A stretch of DNA of 64,000 nucleotides, from NCBI RefSeq assembly GCF_014489595.1, contig NZ_CP060790.1, positions 1,736,001 to 1,800,000 on the forward strand, given 5' to 3'. The notes beneath the pieces are model-generated. The model had not been told where the DNA came from. It was given only the letters and a program-made list of their open reading frames with translations, and ran no database searches. The stretch is from Paenacidovorax monticola. Its GTDB lineage: Bacteria; Pseudomonadota; Gammaproteobacteria; Burkholderiales; Burkholderiaceae_C. The position numbers and the translations under genes were made by a program. Of the stretch, positions 39,583 to 48,940 are shown one piece after another; positions within the stretch are counted from its first letter, which is position 1; each line of letters begins with the position of its first letter.

Positions 39583-41111
39583 TCAGCCCAGCTCCTGCGG
39601 CGCCATGTACTGCTGGCGCCAGGTCTCGAACGGCAGGGTGTCGGCCGCCTCGATCGCCTTCTGCGCGGCCACCGACTCATCGGCCAGCGCCACGTAGCGT
39701 GCCTGCTGCGCATCGCTCCAGGGCAGCGCCAGCAGGTGGTCGCGAGCGCGGGCGGACTGTGCCAGGGAAAACGCCTCGAAGCTGCTGCCATGGCCCTGCA
39801 CCATCGCCTCCAGCACGCGCGCCGAGGGCGCGCTCGCGGCATCGCGCAGCGTGCCCTGGGCATCGCGCAGCGCGTCACCATAGGCCTGCGTGCGGTGCGT
39901 GGCGTCGAGCGCGGCCGCAATGGGCGCGCATTCCGCCAGCACCTGCGCGGCCCAGTCCACCAGCGGCACCCGCTGGCCGCCGCGCAGCAGGGCCAGGCCC
40001 GGCTCCCGGCCGCGCTCGGCCGTCTGGTGCTGGTTGTGCTTGAGTTCGGCGATCTCGGCGGGCGTGTCGGGCGGGCTGTCGGAGAGCAAGCAGTGCAGCA
40101 GGAACACGTCGAGCAGGCGCATGGTGGGCGCCGTGATGCCCACGGGCACGAACGGATCCAGGTCCATGAGGCGCACCTCCACGTACTCCACGCCACGCTC
40201 GCGCAGCGCGTGCAGCGGGCGCTCGCCCCGGCGCACCGTGCGCTTGGGGCGGATGGTGCCGTAGAACTCGTTCTCGATCTGCAGCAGGCTGGTGCCGAGC
40301 TGGTTGTAGTCGCCGCCCGGATTGCGCACGCCCACGGCCTCGTAGGCCGGATAGGGCCGCGTGAGCGCCTCGTGCAGCGAGTTGGCGTAGCCCTCCAGGC
40401 CGTTGTAGCTCACGTTCAGGCTGGCCTGCGCGTCGCTCTGGTAGCCCAGGCGCCCCATGCGCAGCGAGGTGGCATGCGGCAGGTACAGGGCCTGGCCGGC
40501 CTGGCCCAGGGGTTGCAGCCCATGCTCTCGCCCTTGCACGAAGCACGGACACAGCGCGGGCGAGGCGCCGAACAGGTACAGCAGCACGAAGGCATGGCGG
40601 CGGAAGTTGCGGATGAGCGCGAAGTACTGCTCGCTCGTCACGCCGGGCAGCGACCAGTTGTAGTGGATGCCCGAGATGGTCTGCATGCGCCGCCCGTAGC
40701 GGTGGCCCAGGCCCATGCGGTAGATGCTCTTGGCACGGCCCACGTTGGAGGCGCCGTAGCGCGCGAGCGGAATGGTCTCGTCGGTGGGCAGGCCGCAGGG
40801 CATGCTCGACACCCAGAGCATCTCGCCCCCGCACCCTGCAGCGTGCGCAGCACGTACTGATGCACCTCGGTGAGCTCGCCCAGGGCCTCCTCCACCCCGA
40901 GGTGGGCCCCGGTGATGAGTTCGATCTGCGACTCGCTGTAGTCGGTGGTGATGTGGGGGTGCGTCAGCGCCGAACCGAGGGCCAGCGGATGCGGCGTGAG
41001 GGCCAGGCCGCCCGTGGGCAGCACGCGCAGGCCCTCTTTCTCGATGCCGCGGCGGATGCCTGCCAGGCGCTCGGGGTCTTGCGCTGCGATGCGCTCGTGC
41101 AGTGGGGTCAT
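39583..41111 (-). CDS. gshA: Glutamate-cysteine ligase, apparent 1-base deletion at 40826-40830
   Basis: About 509 residues once one base is restored in the C5 run at 40826-40830 (E. coli GshA has 518), joining YVLRTLQGAG to GEMLWVSSMPCGLP. This is the proteobacterial type of gamma-glutamylcysteine synthetase: GIEKEGLRVLPTGGLALT, TTDYSESQIELITG, SGIHYNWSLPG, FGASPALCPCF and RPKRTVRRGERPLHALRERG are all present. The enzyme makes gamma-glutamylcysteine, the first step to glutathione; glutathione is also used by the ChaC and GST proteins in this window. Confidence 0.94.
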
Positions 41112-41254
41112 GTGTTCAGTACCGATCCGTCTTCGTGGGGCCGGAACTTAGCATGCCACGGCCCCGCCTGCCTGACACCCCATCAACCCGGCCGGTTTGC
41201 CGGGGCACTGCGCACGGGCGCCGCGAGGGCGCCGCCTTTTGCTGTATAGCAGGC

Positions 41255-42162
41255 TCAGCGGCGCGCGGCCAGGGCCTTGCCGACCTCGTTCGTGCCCTGG
41301 GCCGCGCCACTTTGCGGCACCTGTTCGCCCGCACGCTCGGTCACCTCGGCCAGGCGGGCGGCAAGCTGCTCGGGCACGTCGGCGCCGATCCCCAGGTGCA
41401 GGCCCTGGGTCAGCGTGATGTGGGCGGCCTCGAAGGTGCCCGCGCCCGCGCACAGGATGGTGCGCGTGGGTGCGCTCTCGTGCGCCAGCACCAGCATGGC
41501 GGGCACCACGGCCTCGGGCTTGAGGGCATCGAGCACCTCCTGCGGGAACAGGGCCTCGGTCATGCGCGTGGCGGCCGTGGGCGCGAGCGCGTTGGCGTGG
41601 ATGCCGTACTTGGCGCCCTCGATGGCCAGGGTCTGCATGAGCCCCACCTGCGCGAGCTTGGCGCGCCGTAGTTGGCCTGGCCAAAGTTGCCGTACAGGCC
41701 CGTGGACGAGGTGGTCATCACGATGCGGCCATAGTTCTGCGCCACCATGTGCGGCCACACGGCCTTGCAGCAGTTAGCGGCGCCCATGAGGTGCACGTCC
41801 ACCACGAGGCGGAAATCGGCCATGTCCATCTTGGCGAAGGACTTGTCGCGCAGGATGCCGGCGTTGTTCACGAGGATGTCCACACGGCCCCAGGCGTCCA
41901 CGGCCTGCTGCACCATGGCCTGCACCGCCGCGAAGTCGGTCACCGAGGCGCCATTGGCCAGGGCTTCGCCGCCCGCCGCGCGGATCTCGTCGACCACCGC
42001 CTGGGCAGCCGACACCGACCCGCCGCTGCCGTCCACCGCGCCGCCCAGGTCATTGACCAGCACCTTGGCGCCACGCGCCGCCAGCGCCAGCGCATGCTGG
42101 CGGCCCAGGCCGCCGCCCGCACCCGTCACGATGGCCACGCGGCCCTTGAAGTCGATTGCCAT
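41255..42162 (-). CDS. SDR-family dehydrogenase (MFE-2-like), apparent 1-base deletion near 41661-41667
   Basis: About 302 residues with one base added near 41661-41667, where the active site should read NYGAAKLAQVGLM. The motifs are TGAGGGLG, VNDLGGAVDGSG, NNAG, catalytic Ser in TTSSTGLYG and Tyr/Lys in YGAAK. The NDLGG stretch and C-terminal extension resemble the (3R)-hydroxyacyl-CoA dehydrogenase part of multifunctional beta-oxidation enzymes, so a CoA-ester substrate is plausible. An AGGAGG site upstream of the ATG is among the strongest in the window. This break lies in GGCGCGCC rather than a long homopolymer. Confidence 0.85.
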
Positions 42163-42343
42163 TGCCTTGTTCCTCCTGTGGTCTGAGCAATTGGCTGGGC
42201 ACTGTAATGGAGACGCCCGGTGCACCCAGTGCCGCAGGCGACTAACATGCCGACCTGGGCCCGCGCAGCAAGCTACGCAAACGATAGCTGTGCGCACGCA
42301 CCCAGCAAGGGCTTCGGCCATTTCTGACCCAAAGGACATTCCC

Positions 42344-42625
42344 ATGAAAGCCACCTGGAACGGCGTGACCGTGGCCGAGAGCGAAGACACCGTGCTCGTC
42401 GAAGGCAACCATTACTTCCCCGAAAGCGCGCTGAAGCGCGAGTACTTCACCTTCAGCAACCACAAGACCATGTGCCCCTGGAAGGGCCAGGCCACCTACC
42501 TGTCGCTGCTCGTGAACGGCGAACTCAACCCCGACGCCGCCTGGACCTACGCCGACCCCAAGCCCGAGGCCGAGGAAATCCGGGGCCGCGTGGCATTCTG
42601 GAAGGGCGTGAAGGTCGAAGCCTGA
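42344..42625 (+). CDS. DUF427 family protein
   Basis: A 93-residue protein: MKATWNGVTVAESEDTVLVE, then NHYFPESALKREYFTFSNHKTMCPWKGQATY and YADPKPEAEEIRGRVAFWKGVKV. This is the complete DUF427 domain, including the conserved CPWKG segment. Function is unknown; the fold is a small beta-sandwich-like unit. AAAGGA lies 9 bases before the ATG. The tandem repeats begin 19 bases after its stop. Confidence 0.9.
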   Translation: MKATWNGVTVAESEDTVLVEGNHYFPESALKREYFTFSNHKTMCPWKGQATYLSLLVNGELNPDAAWTYADPKPEAEEIRGRVAFWKGVKVEA

Positions 42626-42644
42626 CGCGCGCGGCCAGGCCGTC

Positions 42645-42762
42645 CGGGTTATCCCTGCAGTCGCTGGACAATCGTGTGGATAACCGTGGGCAAGTCCTGT
42701 ATGGCGCAGGCAAGTGCTTGATTCACAAAGGAAAGCGTCACACTGCCTCTTTTTCAGGCAAC
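42645..42762 (+). repeat. Tandem intergenic repeat, copy 1
   Basis: First of three non-coding copies of about 118 bp. It holds GGTTATCC (42647-42654) facing GGATAACC (42678-42685), which form an 8-bp inverted repeat; TGTGGATAA (42675-42683) is a perfect DnaA-box sequence on the complement. Conserved later parts are CTGTATG, CAAGT, TTGATT and a terminal AGGCAA, 107 bases from the first TTATCC. Confidence 0.85.
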
Positions 42763-42779
42763 ACCGCCCGCCCCCTGCC

Positions 42780-42897
42780 CCGGTTATCCCTGTCTGTACT
42801 GGACAATCATGTGGATAACCTTGAACAAGTTCTGTATGACAGGCCCAAGTGGTTGATTTGCAAGGCATATCCTTGCATTGCCCAAAAAGAAGGCAAC
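42780..42897 (+). repeat. Tandem intergenic repeat, copy 2
   Basis: Second copy, 135 bases after the first, with identical internal spacings (TTATCC to TGTGGATAA 26 bases, TTATCC to AGGCAA 107 bases). It again carries the perfect DnaA-box sequence TGTGGATAA (42810-42818). It also has its own hairpin, TGCAAGG paired with CCTTGCA over CATAT (about 42859-42877). Confidence 0.85.
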
Positions 42898-42952
42898 GGT
42901 GGCAGCGCAGGCGCACGGTCGTTGGAGCGGTTCCGCCGGGGGCTGTAGAGAC

Positions 42953-43070
42953 CGGGTTATCCCGTCCCGCGCGGGACAATCTTGTGGACAACTTTGGACA
43001 AGCCCTGTATGGCCACGCCAAGTCATTGATTTGTAAAGAGTATCCTTGCACTGCTGAAAAACAAGGCAAT
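42953..43070 (+). repeat. Tandem intergenic repeat, copy 3 (most diverged)
   Basis: Third copy, 173 bases after the second. Internal spacings are the same as in the other two, without any insertion or deletion. The DnaA-box-like site is degenerate (TGTGGACAA, 42983-42991), and the hairpin region TGTAAAG..CCTTGCA keeps most pairings. The remaining bases of the 42626-43181 gap show no gene. Confidence 0.8.
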
Positions 43071-43181
43071 CACGCCCCGCCCGCCGGCCGCCAAACCGCC
43101 CCACCGTCCCGCTGCCAGACGCTCTCCATTGGATAGCTGCCGGCGCTTGCCGGGCAAGCACCACAAGCCCCCAACGCTCCC

Positions 43182-43837
43182 ATGACCCCTCCCCGCTCGC
43201 CCACAGCGCCGCCGCCGAGCGCAATCAGGCGCCCATCCTCGCGGTGCTGCAGACCTTGCTGCCGCCGCAGGGCGCCGCGCTGGAGATCGCCAGCGGCACG
43301 GGCCAGCATGCCGCGCACTTCGCCGCGGCTCTGCCTGGCTGGACATGGCAGCCGACCGACCTGCACGACCAGCACTTCGGCGCCATCGCCGGCTGGGCCG
43401 CCCAGGCGGGCGCGCGCAACGTGCTGCCGCCCCGGCCGCTCGACGTGCGGGCCGCCGACTGGCCCGCCGACGGCCCGGCCTTCAGCGCACCGTTCGACCT
43501 GGTCTACTGCGCCAACATGCTGCACATCGCGCCCTGGGCCTGCTGTGCGGCCCTGATGCAAGGCGCCGCGCGCCATCTGGCCCCAGGGGGGCGCCTCGTC
43601 ACCTACGGGCCCTACCTCGAAGACGGCGTGCCCACCGCGCCCAGCAACCTCGCGTTCGACGCCAGCCTGCGCGCCCAGGACCCGGACTGGGGCATCCGCC
43701 GCCTTGCGGACGTGGCCCGGACCGCCGCGGATGCCGGACTGCGCCTGGCCGCGCGCCACGCCCTGCCCGCCAACAACCTGCTGCTGGTATGGACCCGCGC
43801 CACGCCCGCAGCCCCTTCGGTCCCTCCCCATCCATGA
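43182..43837 (+). CDS. DUF938 family SAM-dependent methyltransferase, apparent 1-base deletion at 43191-43194
   Basis: About 218 residues after adding a C at 43191-43194, so that the ATG at 43182 reads MTPPPLAHSAAAERNQAPIL. The SAM-binding motif I is LEIASGTGQHAAHFA, and YCANMLHIAPW and GGRLVTYGPYLEDG follow, which is the complete DUF938 pattern. The substrate is unknown. The last bases overlap the start of the ferredoxin gene (ATGA), implying coupled translation. A frame starting at 43244 would begin inside the family domain and is not preferred. Confidence 0.82.
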
Positions 43838-44127
43838 ACCAGCCTGCCGCCCCCTTCTTCATCGCCCGCATCGAGCCCGACGGCCAGCAATGCGACGCCT
43901 GGCCCGACCAGCCCCTGCTGCACTCCATCGAACAGGGCGGCATCGACTGGCCCAGTTCCTGCCGCAACGGCACCTGCCGCACCTGCATAGGCCACCTCGC
44001 ACAGGGCCGCGTGCGCTACGAGATCGAGTGGCCCGGCCTCACGGCCGAGGAAAAAGCCGAAGGCTGCGTGCTGCCCTGCGTGGCCTACCCCGAGTCCGAT
44101 GTGGTGCTGGAAGGCAGCGCCATCTGA
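43834..44127 (+). CDS. Plant-type [2Fe-2S] ferredoxin
   Basis: A 97-residue protein with the cluster ligands C-x4-C-x2-C in SSCRNGTCRTC and the fourth Cys in VLPC, about 30 residues later. The N-terminus is longer than the minimal domain by some 10 residues and contains no export signal. It is an electron carrier whose partner is not evident; the coupling to the DUF938 methyltransferase is the only hint. It is acidic overall, as usual. Confidence 0.9.
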   Translation: MNQPAAPFFIARIEPDGQQCDAWPDQPLLHSIEQGGIDWPSSCRNGTCRTCIGHLAQGRVRYEIEWPGLTAEEKAEGCVLPCVAYPESDVVLEGSAI

Positions 44128-44359
44128 ACGGCGCCCCTGCGCCCCCGGCCACGGGCGCAAGCCCCTGGTCGCGCCGCAACGCCACGGGCTGGACTAAAAT
44201 CGGGCGCTTTGAAGGCGCTCCCCCACCGGGCACGCTTTCAGCGTGCGGCCGCGCCGCATCGCATGTTCTTTGGGGCGCCCGCCGGGCGCTCAGCCTGTCG
44301 GCCTTCAGGAACCTGCGCTGCCCCTGACCGCCAGACACGGCCCCCAACGAAAGCCCTCC

Positions 44360-45479
44360 ATGACTACCCCCCTCACCCCGTGCCCGTCTCGCCGGTGGAA
44401 GACATCGTGGCCGAGATGCGCGCCGGGCGCATCGTCATCCTCGTGGACGAGGAAGACCGCGAGAACGAAGGCGACCTGGTGCTCGCCGCCGACCACGTGA
44501 CGCCCGAGGCCATCAACTTCATGGCGCGCTTCGGCCGTGGCCTGATCTGCCTCACGCTCACGCGCGAGCGCTGCGAACGCCTGCGCCTGCCCCCATGGTG
44601 GCGCGCAACGGCACCAAGATGGGCACGGCCTTCACCGTCTCGATCGAGGCGGCCGAGGGCGTGACCACGGGCATCTCCGCAGCCGACCGCGCACGCACCG
44701 TGCAGGCGGCCGTGGCGCCAGGCGCCCAGGCCAGCGACCTGGTCCAGCCCGGGCACATCTTCCCGCTGCAGGCCGTGGATGGCGGCGTGCTCATGCGCGC
44801 GGGCCATACCGAGGCAGGCTGCGACCTGGCCGGCATGGCCGGCTGCAGCCCGTCCGCCGTGATCTGCGAGGTCATGAAGGACGACGGCACCATGGCCCGC
44901 CTGCCCGACCTGCAGCTCTTCGCGGCCGAGCACGGCCTGAAGATCGGCACCATCGCCGACCTCATCGAATACCGCAGCCGCACCGAGTCGCTGGTACAGA
45001 AGGTGGGCAGCCGCCCGCTGCGCACGGCCTTCGGCGAATTCACGGCCCACGCCTTCCGCGACGCGCCGAGCAACAGCGTGCACCTGGCGCTCGTCAAGGG
45101 CGAATGGAGCGCCCAGGACACGGTGCCCGTGCGGGTGCACGAGCCGCTGTCGGTGTTCGACGCGCTCGAAGTGAACCGCTCCATGCACTCGTGGGGCCTC
45201 GACACCAGCCTGCAGTACATCGCCCGCCAGGGCAAGGGCGTGGCCGTGCTGCTCAACTGCGGCGAAAGCGCCGAGCAACTGCTCGAACAGTTCGAGGGCA
45301 AGGCCCGCTCGGCCCAGGCCCCCGAGCGCGGCCGCATGGACCTGCGCACCTACGGCGTGGGCGCGCAGATCCTGCGCGAAGTGGGCGTGGCCAGGATGCA
45401 GCTCATGGGCCAGCCGCGCCGCCTGCCCAGCATGGCGGGCTACGGCCTCGAAATCACCGGATACATCCCCAAGGAATAA
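44360..45479 (+). CDS. ribBX: DHBP synthase with degenerate GTP cyclohydrolase II domain (RibBX), two apparent 1-base deletions
   Basis: About 373 residues after adding one C within 44367-44379 and one at 44590-44594. The N-terminal 3,4-dihydroxy-2-butanone-4-phosphate synthase domain is intact: [29 protein letters not shown], then [12 protein letters not shown]. The C-terminal domain has the GTP cyclohydrolase II shape ([17 protein letters not shown]) but lacks the zinc motif with three Cys, so it is not expected to work as RibA. This is the known RibBX variant of Proteobacteria, which needs a separate RibA elsewhere. A 232-base leader with a possible -10 TAAAAT (44195-44200) precedes it; no FMN riboswitch was recognised. 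Confidence 0.92.
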
Positions 45480-45483
45480 CACC

Positions 45484-45948
45484 ATGTTTGGCGCAGACAA
45501 AGGAACGGCGGACAAGCTCGACGGCAAGAAGCTGCACATCGGCATCGTCCAGGCCCGCTTCAACGAGGGCATCACCAACACGCTCGCGGCGGCCTGCCGC
45601 GAAGAGCTGATCGCGCTCGGCGTGCAGGAAAAGCACATCGACCACGTGCTGGTGCCCGGCGCGCTCGAAGTGCCCGTGGCCCTGCAGGCCATGGCCGAGG
45701 CCGACAAGTACGACGCGCTGGTGGCCCTGGGCTGCATCATCCGCGGCGAGACCTACCACTTCGAGCTGGTGGCCAACGAGTCGGGCGCGGGCGTGACACG
45801 CGTGGCGCTGGACTACCAGTTGCCCATCGCCAACGCCATCATCACCACCGAGAACCTCGAACAGGCCGTGGCGCGCCAGACCGAGAAGGGCCGCGACGCC
45901 GCGCGCGTGGCCGTGGAAATGGCCAACCTGCTGGGCGAATTGAACTGA
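45484..45948 (+). CDS. ribH: 6,7-dimethyl-8-ribityllumazine synthase
   Basis: A 154-residue protein that condenses the DHBP product with the pyrimidine intermediate, the penultimate step of riboflavin synthesis. Family motifs are [48 protein letters not shown] (with the catalytic His) and [14 protein letters not shown]. The AAGGA ribosome-binding site overlaps the end of ribBX, 4 bases away, so the two are in one operon with nusB. Subunits normally assemble into pentamers or icosahedra. Confidence 0.96.
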   Translation: MFGADKGTADKLDGKKLHIGIVQARFNEGITNTLAAACREELIALGVQEKHIDHVLVPGALEVPVALQAMAEADKYDALVALGCIIRGETYHFELVANESGAGVTRVALDYQLPIANAIITTENLEQAVARQTEKGRDAARVAVEMANLLGELN

Positions 45949-45949
45949 C

Positions 45950-46531
45950 ATGAGCGAATCCACCTCCCCCGCCTCCAAGCGCCCGCCGCGCCAGTCGCGC
46001 ACCGGCACCACCAGCACGGGCGCGCGCAAGGCCGCGTCCAAATCCACGCGCAGCCGCGCGCGCGAGTTCGCACTGCAGGCCCTCTACCAGCACCTGGTGG
46101 GCCGCAACGAGGCCAGCGCCATCGACCGCTTCACACGCGACCTGGCGGGCTTTCACAAGGCCGACTCCGCGCACTACGACGCGCTGCTGCACGGCTGCAT
46201 CAACACGGCGGCCGACCTGGACGCGCTCATCGCGCCCCAGCTCGACCGCAAGCTGGCCGAGATCTCGCCCATCGAGCACGCGGTCATGTGGATCGGCGTG
46301 TACGAGTTCCAGCACTGCATGGACGTGCCCTGGCGCGTGGTGCTCAATGAGTGCATCGAGCTGGCCAAGGAATTCGGCGGCACCGACGGCCACAAGTACG
46401 TGAATGCCGTGCTCGGTGGCCTGGCCCCCAGCCTGCGCGCGGCCGAGGTGGCCGCCGACAAGCCCCGCGCCAAGGCCGACAAGGCGCCCGCCCCTGACGC
46501 GGACGGTGTGGCGGACGGCCCCGCCGCCTGA
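45950..46531 (+). CDS. nusB: Transcription antitermination factor NusB
   Basis: A 193-residue protein. The helical NusB core starts after a 35-residue basic leader ([17 protein letters not shown]) and contains [41 protein letters not shown] and [11 protein letters not shown]. It joins NusE/S10 in rRNA antitermination. Both ends are longer than E. coli NusB (139 residues): a Ser/Arg-rich N-tail and an Ala/Asp/Lys C-tail ([16 protein letters not shown]). The ribH-nusB order is standard for proteobacteria. Confidence 0.95.
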   Translation: MSESTSPASKRPPRQSRTGTTSTGARKAASKSTRSRAREFALQALYQHLVGRNEASAIDRFTRDLAGFHKADSAHYDALLHGCINTAADLDALIAPQLDRKLAEISPIEHAVMWIGVYEFQHCMDVPWRVVLNECIELAKEFGGTDGHKYVNAVLGGLAPSLRAAEVAADKPRAKADKAPAPDADGVADGPAA

Positions 46532-46612
46532 CCCTCTCCCTCGCCGGGCGGAGGCGCCTGTGCCCACCGCATGTCCATCGAGCCCGCCCCGCGCGGGCAG
46601 GAAAGCACCCCC

Positions 46613-47797
46613 ATGAAGTTGTCCACGCGCGCCGAGCGCATCGAACCGTTCTATGTGATGGAAGTGGCCAAGGCCGCGCAGGCCCTGGCGCGCGAGGTGG
46701 CGGGCAGCCGCGAGCCGATGATCTTCCTGAACATCGGCGAGCCCGACTTCACCGCGCCGCCGCTGGTGCAGGAGGCCGCGGCCAAGGCCGTGCGCGACGG
46801 TGCCACGCAGTACACGCAGGCGCTGGGCCTGGACGCCCTGCGCGAGCGCATCAGCGCCTGGTACGCGCAGCGCTTCGGCGTCGACGTGCCGGCGCGGCGC
46901 ATCGTGGTCACGGCCGGCGCATCGGCCGCGCTGCAGCTCGCGTGCCTGGCGCTCATCGACGCGGGCGACGAAATCCTCATGCCCGACCCGAGCTATCCCT
47001 GCAACCGCCACTTCGTGAGCGCGGCCGAGGGCCGGGCGGTGCTGATCCCCACGACGGCCGAGGAGCGCTACCAGCTCAGCGCCGCCAAGGTCGAGGCCGC
47101 CTGGGGCCCCAGGACGCGCGGCGTGCTACTGGCCTCGCCCTCCAACCCCACGGGCACCTCCATCGCGCCCGACGAGCTGCGGCGCATCCATGCGGCGGTG
47201 CAGTCGCGTGGCGGCATCACGCTCATCGACGAGATCTACCTGGGCCTGTCCTACGACGACGCCTTCGGCCAGACGGCCCTGGCCATCGACGAGAACGTCA
47301 TCAGCATCAACAGCTTCAGCAAGTACTTCAACATGACAGGCTGGCGCCTGGGCTGGATGGTCGTGCCCGAGGTGCTGGTGCCCGCCGTGGAGCGCCTGGC
47401 GCAGAACCTGTTCATCTGCGCGAGCACGGTGTCGCAGTTCGCGGCGCTGGCCTGCTTCGAGCTCGAGAGCATCGCCGAGTACGAGCGCCGCCGCGCCGAG
47501 TTCAAGGCCCGGCGCGACTACTTCATCCCCGCGCTCAACCAGCTGGGGCTGAACGTGCCCGTGGTGCCCGACGGCGCCTTCTACGCCTGGGCCGACTGCA
47601 CGCGCGCCGCCGAGGCCCTGGGCGTGTCGGGCAGTTGGGACTTTGCCTACGAACTCATGCGCCGCGCCCACCTGGCCATCACTCCGGGCCGCGACTTCGG
47701 CACGGCCGAGACGGCGCGCTACGTGCGCTTTTCCACGGCCAATTCGATGGCGCAGCTGCAGGAATCGGTGGCACGCCTGGCCCGCGTGCTCGGCTGA
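46613..47797 (+). CDS. Class I/II PLP-dependent aminotransferase
   Basis: A 394-residue fold-type I aminotransferase. It has FLNIGEPDFTAPP, VTAGASAALQLA, SPSNPTGTSIAP, the Asp-x-x-Tyr of LIDEIYLGLSY and the Schiff-base Lys in INSFSKYFNMTGWRLGW. The best general description is an AspC-like aminotransferase; substrate preference cannot be read. The ATG at 46613 has AGGAAAG upstream and matches the family start (LSTRAERIEPFYVMEV). It lies in the nusB-ybgC-tol run without a terminator on either side. Confidence 0.9.
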   Translation: MKLSTRAERIEPFYVMEVAKAAQALAREVAGSREPMIFLNIGEPDFTAPPLVQEAAAKAVRDGATQYTQALGLDALRERISAWYAQRFGVDVPARRIVVTAGASAALQLACLALIDAGDEILMPDPSYPCNRHFVSAAEGRAVLIPTTAEERYQLSAAKVEAAWGPRTRGVLLASPSNPTGTSIAPDELRRIHAAVQSRGGITLIDEIYLGLSYDDAFGQTALAIDENVISINSFSKYFNMTGWRLGWMVVPEVLVPAVERLAQNLFICASTVSQFAALACFELESIAEYERRRAEFKARRDYFIPALNQLGLNVPVVPDGAFYAWADCTRAAEALGVSGSWDFAYELMRRAHLAITPGRDFGTAETARYVRFSTANSMAQLQESVARLARVLG

Positions 47798-47800
47798 GCC

Positions 47801-48226
47801 ATGGCGTTCGGCTTTCCGATCCGCATCTACTGGGAGGACACCGATGCCGGCGGCATCGTGTTCTACGCCAACTACCTGAGGTTCTTCGAGCGCGCGCGCA
47901 CCGAATGGCTGCGCTCGCTGGGCATCGAGCAGCGCAAATTGCGGGAACAAACCGGCGGGATGTTCGTCGTAACCGATGCGCAGCTCAAATACCACCGCCC
48001 GGCACGGCTCGACGATGAACTCATTGTTACCGCCAGCATGCTCGAAAAGGGCAGGGCGTCCTTGACAATAGGACAGCAAGCGCTCCTGAAACCAGAGCAC
48101 ATGACCGATTCCACCGCCACCGGGCCCCTGCTGCTGTGCGAAGGCACCATCCGCATCGGCTGGGTGGACGGCGCCACGATGCGCCCCGCCAGAATCCCGC
48201 ATACCCTCCTGGAACAGTTCCCATGA
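47801..48226 (+). CDS. ybgC: Tol-Pal-associated acyl-CoA thioesterase YbgC
   Basis: A 141-residue hotdog-fold thioesterase. The signature with catalytic Asp is YWEDTDAGGIVFYANYLRFFERARTEW, and the middle TGGMFVVTDAQLKYHRPARLDDEL is also standard. It hydrolyses acyl-CoA or acyl-ACP thioesters and is encoded with tol genes in most proteobacteria. The stop overlaps the tolQ start (ATGA). A 3-base gap separates it from the aminotransferase. Confidence 0.95.
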   Translation: MAFGFPIRIYWEDTDAGGIVFYANYLRFFERARTEWLRSLGIEQRKLREQTGGMFVVTDAQLKYHRPARLDDELIVTASMLEKGRASLTIGQQALLKPEHMTDSTATGPLLLCEGTIRIGWVDGATMRPARIPHTLLEQFP

Positions 48227-48924
48227 ATTCCCAAGACATGTCCATCGTCAACCTCGTGCTGCACGCCAGCTGGGTGGTGCAGCTCGTCATGCTGCTGCTG
48301 GTGGGCGTATCGATCGCGAGCTGGGCCGCGATCTTCCGCAAGCTGTTCGCGCTCAAGCGCGTGAAGTCGCTCAACGAGGATTTCGAGCGCGAATTCTGGT
48401 CTGGCACCAGCCTCAACGACCTGTATGCCAGCGCCGCGCAGAACGCCAAGCACGCGGGCCCCATGGAACGCATCTTCGCCAGCGGCATGCGCGAGTACCA
48501 GAAGCTGCGCGAGCGCCGCATCTCCGACCCCGGCACCCTGCTCGACGGTGCGCGCCGCGCCATGCGCGCGAGCTTCCAGCGCGAGATGGACGTGGTCGAG
48601 TCGAGCCTGTCCTTCCTCGGCTCGGTGGCCTCGGTCAGCCCCTACGTGGGCCTCTTCGGCACCGTGTGGGGCATCATGCACGCCTTCACGGGCTTCGCGG
48701 GCATGGAGCAGGTCACGCTCGCCACGGTGGCCCCCGGCATCGCCGAGGCGCTGGTGGCCACGGCCATCGGCCTGTTCGCGGCGATTCCCGCCGTGATCGC
48801 CTACAACCGCTTCGCGCGCGACATCGACCGCGTGGCCACCCACCAGGAGACCTTCATCGAGGAGTTCTCCAACATCCTGCAGCGCAACCTGGGGGCCCAT
48901 CCCGGCTCGCCCTCGGGCCACTGA
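48223..48924 (+). CDS. tolQ: Tol-Pal system protein TolQ
   Basis: A 233-residue inner-membrane protein of the MotA/TolQ/ExbB family. Three helices are visible: SIVNLVLHASWVVQLVMLLL near the N-terminus, VSPYVGLFGTVWGIMHAF and VAPGIAEALVATAIGLFAAI. The latter two are the proton-channel helices. TolQ with TolR converts the proton gradient into motion of TolA during outer-membrane constriction. The start is set by the 4-base overlap with ybgC. Confidence 0.96.
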   Translation: MNSQDMSIVNLVLHASWVVQLVMLLLVGVSIASWAAIFRKLFALKRVKSLNEDFEREFWSGTSLNDLYASAAQNAKHAGPMERIFASGMREYQKLRERRISDPGTLLDGARRAMRASFQREMDVVESSLSFLGSVASVSPYVGLFGTVWGIMHAFTGFAGMEQVTLATVAPGIAEALVATAIGLFAAIPAVIAYNRFARDIDRVATHQETFIEEFSNILQRNLGAHPGSPSGH

Positions 48925-48940
48925 CCGCGAAAGGCACACC

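Noticed and set aside
42242..43069. Long minus-strand open frame (275 codons) across the tandem repeats
   Set aside because: The third repeat falls in a different frame (173-base offset), the frame overlaps DUF427 as a shadow, and its product has no family-like sequence.
42645..43070. Chromosomal or plasmid replication origin
   Set aside because: Only two perfect DnaA-box sequences, no AT-rich unwinding stretch and no dnaA, dnaN, gidA or rep gene nearby.
44128..44359. Possible FMN riboswitch in the 232-base leader of ribBX
   Set aside because: The conserved RFN blocks (AGGGCGGGG, CCACCGGCGGTA-like and the GAATTC-type arms) are not found; only generic GC-rich hairpins such as GCACGC/GCGTGC are present.
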